Assembly: GCA_964499425.1 (NCBI GenBank)
Contig: CAZCLD010000033.1
Span: 1 to 14,938, forward strand
Reading direction: 5' to 3'
Source: JAQBYK01 sp964499425
Lineage (GTDB): Bacteria > Patescibacteriota > Gracilibacteria > UBA1369 > LOWO2-01-FULL-3
DNA length: 14,938 nucleotides
In this document: positions 7,090 to 13,035 of the stretch, piece by piece
How positions within the stretch are numbered: position 1 is the first letter of the stretch
Layout of the letters: each line of letters starts with the position of its first letter
Position numbers and translations under genes: made by a program
Notes under the pieces: generated by a model
What the model was told of the DNA's origin: nothing
Database searches by the model: none
The model's input: the letters and a program-made list of their open reading frames with translations, nothing else

Positions 7090-8847
7090 ATGTCTGGACT
7101 TATATCAACTGAGCCTGTTCTTGACCCAGAAGATATCGGGCGTCTTTATGCTACGGAATTGAGGAGAGATCCAGATTCAATACTTCCGGGGGAAAAGAGA
7201 AGAGCCGAACATCCTCTGCCTCAATTGGAGGAAGAGGCAGCTCCAACAGATGCTGACCTACTATTGCAGGAACAACGAGAATTTCCTCCGCTTGTTAGGG
7301 TTTTTTCATCAGAATTGATTGCAATGATAAGAAGAAATGAATTGTTAGCTACACTGGGAGGAATAATGATAACTGATGAATTAATTGAGCAGGCAAGGAT
7401 GGTTCAAGATGCTTTGGTAACGAGTGAGGGTATCAGTCCATATGTGACTGCAACATTTACCCCATTAGTTGAGTTTATCTTAAGTAGATCGGTTTCAGAG
7501 GAATACCAATATATGGAGGAAATGGATTTGAATACGGTAACTCTCATGGGTAGACTTCTTGAGTTTGCGGACCATAGGCCGGATTTTGTACCGGAGCAGA
7601 GATTAAAAGATGCGCATCGGGAGTTTGGTGAATTTGGAGGAGTTAATGCCTCAGTTTGTACTTCAACGACTTTTACAACGATGAGGCCTGAGGTAATGGA
7701 GAGGATCTTCAAAGGAGAAATAGGCACTGATGAGGGGTGTTTTTTGTACGGGAGGCATTTTAATCCAAATGCCCTTTACTTTGGGCTAAGACTTGCGGCT
7801 ATGGAGGATACAGAGATCGCATATCCGACAGCAAGTGGGATGTCGGCGATCATGTGTACATTGATGCAAATTGTTGAACCAGGCGATGAAATTGTGACCA
7901 GTGGTGCTGTCTATGGAGGGACTCATGCTAGGTTGGAGAAATTCTTTCCAAAATGGGGAGTTGAAACAAATTTTGTTAGACCGTCGGATACTAAAGGCTT
8001 TGAAGAGGCAATTACTCCGAAAACCAAGGTCGTATATGTTGAAACAGAGGCTAATCCGACGATGGAAATAGCTGATTTGAGAAGAATAGCAGATTTGGCT
8101 CATGCAAATGGAGCGAAACTTGTAGTAGATAATACATTTACGCCGTTAACTTTTACTCCATCTCATTTTGGAGCAGATGTGGTGGTTTATTCGACAACAA
8201 AATTTTTGAATGGAAGGAGTGATGCCATTGGTGGAGCTATATGTTGTAGCCAACAATTCCTACTTGAATTAATGGATCTTCATGAGGGAGAGTTAATGTT
8301 GATGGGACCTGTTATGGAACCTGCCAATGCACATCAGTTAGATCTGTATTTGAATGATCTGCCTTTAAGGATAAGGGCTCACTCGCAGAGGGCTCTTGAG
8401 ATAGCTCGGAGGTTAGATTCATCGGGTCTTAGAGTAGGGTATCCTGGATTAGAGGAACATCCACAACATGAATTGGCAAAAAATATGATGAATGCTGATT
8501 ATGGATATGGAGGAATGATTAGTATTGATTTTGAGACTCCAGAGATTGCTGAGAGATTTGTTGAAAGACTTCAGGAGTTAGGAGGTGGTTTAAATGCAGT
8601 TAGTTTGGGATATTTTGATACTCTTGCGTCAATATCGGGCAGTTCAACTTCATCTGAAATAGATGGGGAAAAACAAAGAGCGATGGGTCTTACTCCAGGT
8701 CTGACGCGTATTTCAATTGGATATACTGGTACTCTCCAAGCGCAATGGGAGGCGATTGAAAAAGCCCTATGGTATGCGCGTTTGTCTTTGCCGCATATAC
8801 CTCCGGGGAATATAGATGGACAAGAGGCTACGGATGAATGCGATTGA
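7090..8847 (+). CDS. PLP-dependent Cys/Met metabolism enzyme (cystathionine gamma-synthase/lyase family) with N-terminal extension
   Basis: Residues about 185-570 are a fold-type I PLP enzyme of the Cys/Met metabolism family, covering cystathionine gamma-synthase, cystathionine lyases and methionine gamma-lyase. Visible landmarks are YGRHFNPN (220-227), the PLP-phosphate loop ASGMSAI (248-254), YGGTH (275-279), ETEANPT (318-324), VVDNTF with PLP-contacting D347, and STTKFLNG with Schiff-base K371. GLTRISIG carries the substrate-carboxylate arginine R540. The family usually begins shortly before the YxRxxNP motif and totals about 400 residues. Here about 185 extra N-terminal residues, helical and charged, have no match I recognise. 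The exact reaction cannot be fixed from these motifs. It is a soluble enzyme with its own promoter-like sequence. Its last 20 nt overlap the end of asnS on the opposite strand. Confidence 0.88.
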   Translation: MSGLISTEPVLDPEDIGRLYATELRRDPDSILPGEKRRAEHPLPQLEEEAAPTDADLLLQEQREFPPLVRVFSSELIAMIRRNELLATLGGIMITDELIEQARMVQDALVTSEGISPYVTATFTPLVEFILSRSVSEEYQYMEEMDLNTVTLMGRLLEFADHRPDFVPEQRLKDAHREFGEFGGVNASVCTSTTFTTMRPEVMERIFKGEIGTDEGCFLYGRHFNPNALYFGLRLAAMEDTEIAYPTASGMSAIMCTLMQIVEPGDEIVTSGAVYGGTHARLEKFFPKWGVETNFVRPSDTKGFEEAITPKTKVVYVETEANPTMEIADLRRIADLAHANGAKLVVDNTFTPLTFTPSHFGADVVVYSTTKFLNGRSDAIGGAICCSQQFLLELMDLHEGELMLMGPVMEPANAHQLDLYLNDLPLRIRAHSQRALEIARRLDSSGLRVGYPGLEEHPQHELAKNMMNADYGYGGMISIDFETPEIAERFVERLQELGGGLNAVSLGYFDTLASISGSSTSSEIDGEKQRAMGLTPGLTRISIGYTGTLQAQWEAIEKALWYARLSLPHIPPGNIDGQEATDECD

Positions 8848-10119
8848 TCATTCTTGGGAAGGGGATTGTTTCTCTGATGTGCTTTGTTCCGCAAATCCAG
8901 CCTGTAAGACGCTCTAATCCGACGCCAAACCCACTATGTGGTACGGATCCGTATTTACGCAGGTCGAGATACCACTGAAAGTCTTTTTTGGGGAGTTTGT
9001 GCTCTTCGATGCGCTTTAGAAGAGTGGCATGGTCATCTTCCCTTTGAGATCCTCCGATGATTTCTCCGAAACCTTCTGGTGCGAGTAAATCTGAGCAAAG
9101 AGATCTTGATTCATCTTGGGGATCTCGTTTCATATAGAATGCTTTTACTTCTGCGGGATATTTCTCGATGAATATTGGCTTGTCGAATTTTTTTGAGTAT
9201 GTTGTTTCGTCGTCACCTCCGAGATCTTTATCTGGGGTGATGTCTGAGCCTGCTTCCTGTAGCTCTTTTATGACTTCTGCGTGTGTCTTTCTGTAGAATG
9301 GAGCCTTTATTTTTTTGAGGGGTTCTATGTCGCGCTCGAGTGTTTTTAGCTCTTTTTCGTTTTCTTTGAGAACCTTTTGTACGACATATTCGATTAACCT
9401 CTCTTGGATTTCCATGTTTTCTTCGTGTTCGACAAAAGCGGCTTCTGCGTCCATCATCCAAAACTCGGTTAAATGTCTGCGTGTTTTTGATTTTTCAGCG
9501 CGGAAAACTGGCCCAAAATCAAAACATCGACCCACTGAAAAGATTGCTGCTTCGAGGTATAGTTGCCCGGATTGAGAAAGGTATGCACTGCCTTCATCAA
9601 AGTATTCTATTTCGAAAAGTTCGGTAGTTCCCTCGCATGCGTTGGGCGTGAGGATAGGGGAGTCGATTTTGATAAAGCTCTCATTGTTTAGGTGTTCATA
9701 AATTCCATTGATTATTGTGTTTCTGACCTTTTGGATCGCTCTTTGTTTTGCTGAACGTAGCCAAAGATGGCGATTCTCCAGTNNNNNNNNNNGGTGCCGT
9801 GTTCTTTCTTGGAAATTGGATAATCTTCGTCTGCGAGTTGAATCACTTCTATGTTTTCGACCTGTAGCTCAAAAACACCTTCGTGCTTTGGGTGAGCACT
9901 AACTTTTGCAGTGACTATGATGGAGCTTTCCATTGTGAGTTTTTCCGCTGTTTGGAAAACTTCAGGAGAAACATCCGGTTGATATACTATTCCTTGAGTA
10001 ACGCCTGTGCCATCTCGAAGCTGTAGAAAAAAGATCTTTTTGCTTCCACGTTTGTTAAACATCCAACAAGGTACCTGTACAGATTCTCCAACATGATCCC
10101 CTAGGTCTTTTATTAGCAT
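8828..10119 (-). CDS. asnS: Asparaginyl-tRNA synthetase (interrupted by an N gap)
   Basis: A class IIb aminoacyl-tRNA synthetase that charges tRNA-Asn with asparagine. The first 109 residues are the OB-fold anticodon-binding domain (FFLQLRDGTG, then ADEDYPISKKEHGT), up to the N run at 9783-9792. After the gap, the catalytic domain continues for 317 residues: LENRHLWLRS, CEGTTELFEIEYF, AYLSQSGQLYLEA, motif 2 FRAEKSKTRRHLTEF and motif 3 GFGVGLERLTGW. It ends at a TAG (8830-8828). The two parts are in different frames if the ten Ns are taken literally. The expected HGT-EFL-LENRHL junction would need 8 missing bases, giving a 429-aa protein of normal length. I start at ATG 10119 rather than TTG 10137 because a TATATT box (10134-10129) overlaps the TTG. 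Aspartyl-tRNA synthetase is the alternative, but the SGQLYLE and CEGTTELF motifs favour Asn. Confidence 0.92.
9783..9792. other. Assembly gap (10 N) inside asnS
   Basis: Ten Ns interrupt asnS between residues EHGT and LENRHL. The number is a placeholder: it puts the two halves of a conserved protein out of frame. Conservation of this junction in the family suggests about 8 (or 11) real bases are missing. Confidence 0.9.
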
Positions 10120-10128
10120 AACGGGGTT

Positions 10129-10134
10129 AATATA
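10129..10134 (-). promoter_or_regulatory. Possible -10 box for asnS
   Basis: On the minus strand, TATATT lies about 10 nt before ATG 10119. The matching -35 position (10157-10152, TGTCCA) is weak. If real, the transcript has a leader of only a few bases and the upstream TTG at 10137 cannot be the start codon. Confidence 0.25.
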
Positions 10135-10173
10135 CAATTGTTGGTGTGTAATGGACAGTGTTTTTTAGTCGAT

Positions 10174-10202
10174 TTGACAGGAATGTTGAGAGTTGGCATA
10201 CT
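10174..10202 (+). promoter_or_regulatory. Strong promoter for the dGTPase-like gene
   Basis: A perfect -35 TTGACA (10174-10179) is followed after 17 bp by CATACT (10197-10202), which is preceded by TGG and so forms an extended -10. This is the best promoter match in the window. The predicted start site is near 10208-10209, inside the palindrome at 10205-10219. Confidence 0.6.
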
Positions 10203-10204
10203 TC

Positions 10205-10219
10205 AGTCTTCTGAAGACT
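10205..10219. promoter_or_regulatory. 15-bp palindrome at the predicted transcription start (possible operator)
   Basis: AGTCTTC-T-GAAGACT is a perfect inverted repeat with 7-bp arms, ending 4 nt before ATG 10224. An overlapping alternative hairpin, CTTCAG-tctt-CTGAAG, spans 10201-10216. Its position just after the -10 box fits an operator that blocks initiation, or an RNA hairpin at the 5' end of the message. Confidence 0.4.
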
Positions 10220-10223
10220 CAAC

Positions 10224-11522
10224 ATGGAAGGTATTAGAACAGAAGCGGAAATTACCGAAATATTGGAGGAGATAGATGCCAGAGTCTCTGGTAGACATGT
10301 TGAATATTCACGTTTTGCAACACTTAATGATAATGAGGATGCTGGAAGAAGGCTTCATCCAGAAATAATTGACCCTGCTGGCTTTGTTAGAGCGGGAGTT
10401 AGAAGAGTCTATAATAGGGACTTGGCTCCTTTTGAGAGGGATATTGATAGAATAGTCTTCTACACTATGAGCAAGTTGAGTGGCAAGGCTCAAGTCTATG
10501 GTTTGCCCTCTGAGCACTTGATTAGGACAGATACACCTGTCTCTACCAGATTGTCTCATTCTTTGGAGCTTTCAAGAATTGCTGAAAAAGCTGCAAGAGC
10601 ATTGGGGTTAAATATGTCTTTAGTTGTGGCTCAAGCATTGGGACATGATATAGGGCATTCGCCTTTTGGGCACGTAGGGGAGAAAGCTTTAGGGAAAATT
10701 GGTGAGAAATATGGGCTTGGACGATTCCATCATAGTAGTCACAGTCTTCGAATTTTGGATCATTTAGCTCAAGCTAATCTCACTTTTGCGGTCAGGAATG
10801 GCATAGTAATGCATGATGGAGAGGCTGATGAGAGCAAGGTAATTCCTAATACAGATGCTGATGAAGTATTATTGCAGGAGTTTTTGACTGCCAGGAAAGG
10901 CATGTTAACTAGGGAAGATTCCAAATCTTATGGAGTTAGCGAAGAGACTCCTTACAGACCTTCTACCATTGAGGGTTGTCTGTTGAGAGTTTGTGATGCC
11001 ATCTCATATGTTGGTTCTGACTTTGAGGATGCAGTTAGGCTTGGGATTGTTGATGCGCATTGGTTGCCAACTGAGGTTGAGAGGGGGCTTGGGAGAACAA
11101 ACGCTCAAATTATTGATACTCTGTTTAATGATCTGATATTGCATAGTTATGATAGGCCTTACATTGGTTTTAGTCCTGCAATTATAGAGTTGTTAAAAGC
11201 ATTGAAAAAATTCAACAGAGAGCGGATCTATTGGATGAAAGATCAGGTTATTGAGGGTAAAGAAACGGGGGAGTCTCGTTGTGACGATAATCCTCATTTA
11301 CTTCGGATAAAAAAGCTATCAAAAAAAATGGAGCTTGTGTTTGAGAAACTTTTGGCTGATTTGAAGGATAATAAAGTAGAATCTCCGGTGTTTGCGTTCA
11401 AAAAAAATGCTCCTGATGGATATGTTGAGGGAAATAGTGATGAACAAATTGCATTTGATTGTTTGGCAGGAATGACAGACGCGCAGTTTATAAGATATTT
11501 GGGCGAATTCGAAGCTGGTTGA
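10224..11522 (+). CDS. dGTPase-like HD-domain triphosphohydrolase
   Basis: A 432-aa protein of the dGTPase/SAMHD1-type HD family, whose members hydrolyse dNTPs to the deoxynucleoside plus tripolyphosphate. The metal-binding signature is clear: TRLSHSLEL (H112), ALGHDIGHSPFGHVGE (H141, D142) and RVCDAISYVGSDFEDA (D258), with GIVMHDGE (193-200) between them. The GHDIGHSPFGH block is almost diagnostic for this family and sets it apart from the 980-aa HD protein earlier in the window. The length fits bacterial dGTPase-like proteins. The first 60 residues and the stretch after about 330 are less familiar. It is cytoplasmic, with a likely role in dNTP pool control; the preferred dNTP cannot be told. 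The gene is divergent from asnS and has its own strong promoter and a palindrome at the predicted start site, so specific regulation is likely. Confidence 0.87.
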   Translation: MEGIRTEAEITEILEEIDARVSGRHVEYSRFATLNDNEDAGRRLHPEIIDPAGFVRAGVRRVYNRDLAPFERDIDRIVFYTMSKLSGKAQVYGLPSEHLIRTDTPVSTRLSHSLELSRIAEKAARALGLNMSLVVAQALGHDIGHSPFGHVGEKALGKIGEKYGLGRFHHSSHSLRILDHLAQANLTFAVRNGIVMHDGEADESKVIPNTDADEVLLQEFLTARKGMLTREDSKSYGVSEETPYRPSTIEGCLLRVCDAISYVGSDFEDAVRLGIVDAHWLPTEVERGLGRTNAQIIDTLFNDLILHSYDRPYIGFSPAIIELLKALKKFNRERIYWMKDQVIEGKETGESRCDDNPHLLRIKKLSKKMELVFEKLLADLKDNKVESPVFAFKKNAPDGYVEGNSDEQIAFDCLAGMTDAQFIRYLGEFEAG

Positions 11523-11547
11523 CAAATTCATGATAAATGGTTAGAGT
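11519..11547 (+). promoter_or_regulatory. Possible promoter for the 262-aa gene
   Basis: A perfect TTGACA (11519-11524) overlaps the TGA stop of the previous gene. A -10-like TAGAGT (11542-11547) lies 17 bp downstream. The start site would be about 20 nt before ATG 11574. Another AT-rich box (TATTTA, 11554-11559) could serve instead. Confidence 0.35.
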
Positions 11548-11573
11548 CGGGGCTATTTAAATGATTATAAACT

Positions 11574-12362
11574 ATGAATATTGAGAAAGTTTTTGAGGAT
11601 CAAATGGCATTATTAAAGGTTCCACCTCATGATTGGGAAAGTCTCTTCCCAAATGAATGTGATCAAGTGGCTAGAGAGACTGCGATGCGAGCTGCCGAGG
11701 CAGTGTCGGATTTGCGTGCGAGAGTTTTGGCAGAACGTGATTTGATTAGGAGATGGATAGCTGCTGCTCAATCTCGTGATACTGGGCAAAAGATTCCCGA
11801 GATGGAGGGGGAGGCGAGTCCTATGTTTAGTATTGATTATTATCACCATGGTGATTTGGAGGGGGATCAAAGAGTTGGTTTGGGATTAACTTCTGTATAT
11901 GAGACAGACTGGAATATTACTGGGGGACATAAGTATCCTTTGCGAATGGAGTTGGGGTGGCACAGGCCTGGTATGCCCTTGAGCGAGGGGATGTTTTATA
12001 GGGATGGTTATAGTCGATTTGACGATAATTTCGGAGCCTTGAGATCGATAGATCCTGAGACTTTAGCACAGACAGGGATATGGATCAGAAGAAAAGGGGG
12101 ATCGAAGCTATGTGACTGGCCTGTAGATATAGCAGCTCGTCCTGAGAATACTAGAGTCTTTGTTGGTTCATTTGAAAGAGGTAGTGATGGTCGATTTGAT
12201 GGTACAGGGGTTGCGTTTAATGAGTCCTCTGTGGAGCCTGTGGTTGATGGTGTTATAGGTATAAGGCCTGGATTTGAGCATTTGTTAGGATTTGACTATT
12301 TGGGGGACAGGATGAGAACGGCGGCGGCGAGAGGTGGAGGTATTNNNNNNNNNNATCGATGA
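11574..12362 (+). CDS. Unknown soluble protein, 3' end uncertain because of an N gap
   Basis: I do not recognise this protein. About 257 residues are readable before the N run at 12345-12354. The first 75 residues are helical and charged (RAAEAVSDLRARVLAERDLIRRWI). The remainder is rich in Gly, Asp, Arg and aromatics and looks beta-rich (VGLGLTSVYETDWNITGGHK, ELGWHRPGMPLSEGMFYRDG, TGIWIRRKGG). It has no signal peptide or membrane span. The end given assumes exactly ten missing bases (TGA 12360-12362). Other gap lengths would end the protein at TGA 12370-12372 or TAG 12383-12385. The last of these abuts the 36-bp repeat and terminator at 12385. The gene has its own promoter-like boxes and no Shine-Dalgarno motif. 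Confidence 0.6.
   Translation: MNIEKVFEDQMALLKVPPHDWESLFPNECDQVARETAMRAAEAVSDLRARVLAERDLIRRWIAAAQSRDTGQKIPEMEGEASPMFSIDYYHHGDLEGDQRVGLGLTSVYETDWNITGGHKYPLRMELGWHRPGMPLSEGMFYRDGYSRFDDNFGALRSIDPETLAQTGIWIRRKGGSKLCDWPVDIAARPENTRVFVGSFERGSDGRFDGTGVAFNESSVEPVVDGVIGIRPGFEHLLGFDYLGDRMRTAAARGGGIXXXXR
12345..12354. other. Assembly gap (10 N) at the 3' end of the 262-aa gene
   Basis: A run of ten Ns, the same placeholder length as the gap in asnS. It hides the C-terminal codons and the true reading frame of the preceding gene. Confidence 0.9.
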
Positions 12363-12384
12363 GTTTTATTGAGAGACTTCTTTA

Positions 12385-12420
12385 GTTAGCCGAAAAAGTA
12401 GTGAAAATCCCCGGGGATTT
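12385..12420. repeat. 36-bp intergenic direct repeat, copy 1
   Basis: Identical over 36 bp to 13925-13960, 1540 bp downstream. It begins GTTAGCCGAAAAAGTAG and ends in the palindrome AAATCCCCGGGGATTT. The two copies follow different, unrelated genes, and their flanks do not match. This suggests a dispersed intergenic element rather than a gene duplication. Confidence 0.9.
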
Positions 12421-12423
12421 TTT
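12404..12423 (+). terminator. Intrinsic terminator after the 262-aa gene
   Basis: AAAATCCCCGGGGATTTT (12404-12421) is a perfect 18-bp palindrome running into six Ts (12418-12423). It can fold as a GC-centred hairpin followed by a U tract, the layout of a Rho-independent terminator. Because it is symmetric with A and T tracts on both sides, it could work in either direction. The tight loop (CCGG if the central pairs open) is unusual. Confidence 0.6.
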
Positions 12424-12457
12424 GGAGGCAGGTGTTGTTCGAATCTTAGTATTTTCT

Positions 12458-12471
12458 ATCTTTATAAAGAT
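12458..12471. promoter_or_regulatory. 14-bp palindrome upstream of membrane paralogue 2 (possible operator)
   Basis: ATCTTTATAAAGAT is a perfect inverted repeat. It lies just upstream of the -10-like TATTAT (12475-12480), in the space between the -10 and -35 positions. A regulator bound there would cover the promoter. No equivalent palindrome precedes the paralogue at 5471. Confidence 0.35.
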
Positions 12472-12474
12472 GGA

Positions 12475-12480
12475 TATTAT
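12475..12480 (+). promoter_or_regulatory. Possible -10 box for membrane paralogue 2
   Basis: TATTAT matches five of six consensus bases, but no convincing -35 is found at the right distance (12452-12457, TTTTCT). The predicted start site is about 30 nt before ATG 12519, which would place the shared leader element inside the transcript. Confidence 0.3.
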
Positions 12481-12498
12481 ATGCTTCATGTAGGTATT

Positions 12499-12514
12499 TA
12501 TTTCTTAACTTCAT
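12499..12514 (+). promoter_or_regulatory. Conserved 16-nt leader element, copy 2
   Basis: TATTTCTTAACTTCAT ends 4 nt before ATG 12519, exactly as its counterpart (one mismatch) does before ATG 5471. The bases outside the element are much less alike, which points to selection on the element itself. Confidence 0.5.
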
Positions 12515-12518
12515 CACT

Positions 12519-12905
12519 ATGAATGAAATGACTCTATTTCTGGCTCAAATATTTGGGCCTGTACTTGGGCTTGTTGGCCTGGGGATTCTTATTAATCAGG
12601 ATTTTTACTCGAAGGCCTTTAAGGATTTTAATAAAGAGGGTTTTAGCTTTGTGGCTATTGTTATGTCCATGATAGCCGTTGGTGTTGTTCTTGTAATGAA
12701 ACACTTTCTATGGGGGTCTCTTTCAGAGGTTTTAGTGAGCTTAATTGGGTTAGGCTTTCTTGTTAAAGGAGCCATGTTAGCGCTTATGCCAAAAGCTTTT
12801 AATGGCATTGTTAATAGAGTGTATTCAAAAGGGTTGCTGAAGTTTGCGGGACTTCTCTGGCTTGTTGGAGGTGGATATCTCTCTTGGGTGGGATTCTTGA
12901 CTTAG
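12519..12905 (+). CDS. Small integral membrane protein, paralogue 2
   Basis: A 128-aa hydrophobic protein with about four membrane spans (IFGPVLGLVGLGILI, FVAIVMSMIAVGVVLVM, VLVSLIGLGFLVKGAMLALM and FAGLLWLVGGGYLSWVGF). The function is unknown. It aligns end to end with the protein at 5471-5857: FYSKAFKDFNKE corresponds to HYKKLFSDFDKN, FLVKGAMLALMPKAF to ALVKGVLLLIAPKVI, and both end near a GY/SY-LGF/VGF motif. The equal length and matching leader element support the ATG choice. The gene stands alone between the first copy of the 36-bp repeat and the GNAT gene. Divergence between the two is considerable, so the duplication is old or one copy was acquired separately. Confidence 0.75.
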   Translation: MNEMTLFLAQIFGPVLGLVGLGILINQDFYSKAFKDFNKEGFSFVAIVMSMIAVGVVLVMKHFLWGSLSEVLVSLIGLGFLVKGAMLALMPKAFNGIVNRVYSKGLLKFAGLLWLVGGGYLSWVGFLT

Positions 12906-12987
12906 GTTAGCTAACAGATTAAAGATAACGGCATTGTGTCGTCTTGAGTCTGGTACAGATGAAGGTTAGTATCTAGAACTGGTGTAC

Positions 12988-13016
12988 GTGACTTTTTGGC
13001 TTTTTTGAGCTATAAT
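12988..13016 (+). promoter_or_regulatory. Promoter for the GNAT gene
   Basis: A perfect -10 TATAAT (13011-13016) lies 17 bp after a -35-like GTGACT (12988-12993). The predicted start site is near 13023, giving a leader of about 13 nt before ATG 13036. Confidence 0.5.
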
Positions 13017-13035
13017 TTAGGGATAACTATTTATT

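Noticed and set aside
7786..8103. Minus-strand open frame within the PLP-enzyme gene
   Set aside because: It lies wholly inside a well-supported coding region and its translation shows no family features.
9315..9575. Plus-strand open frame opposite asnS
   Set aside because: The minus strand here encodes conserved AsnRS motif 2 and flanking sequence; the plus frame is Ser-rich antisense.
3085..11522. A complete anti-phage defence island
   Set aside because: Nucleotide-acting enzymes are present, but asnS and a metabolic PLP enzyme are interleaved, promoters are separate, and no effector, nuclease or second-messenger synthase is seen.
12906..12915. Palindrome GTTAGCTAAC just after the second membrane-protein gene, sharing GTTAGC with the 36-bp repeat
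   Set aside because: It is only 10 bp with no T run and no further similarity to the repeat; chance is likely.
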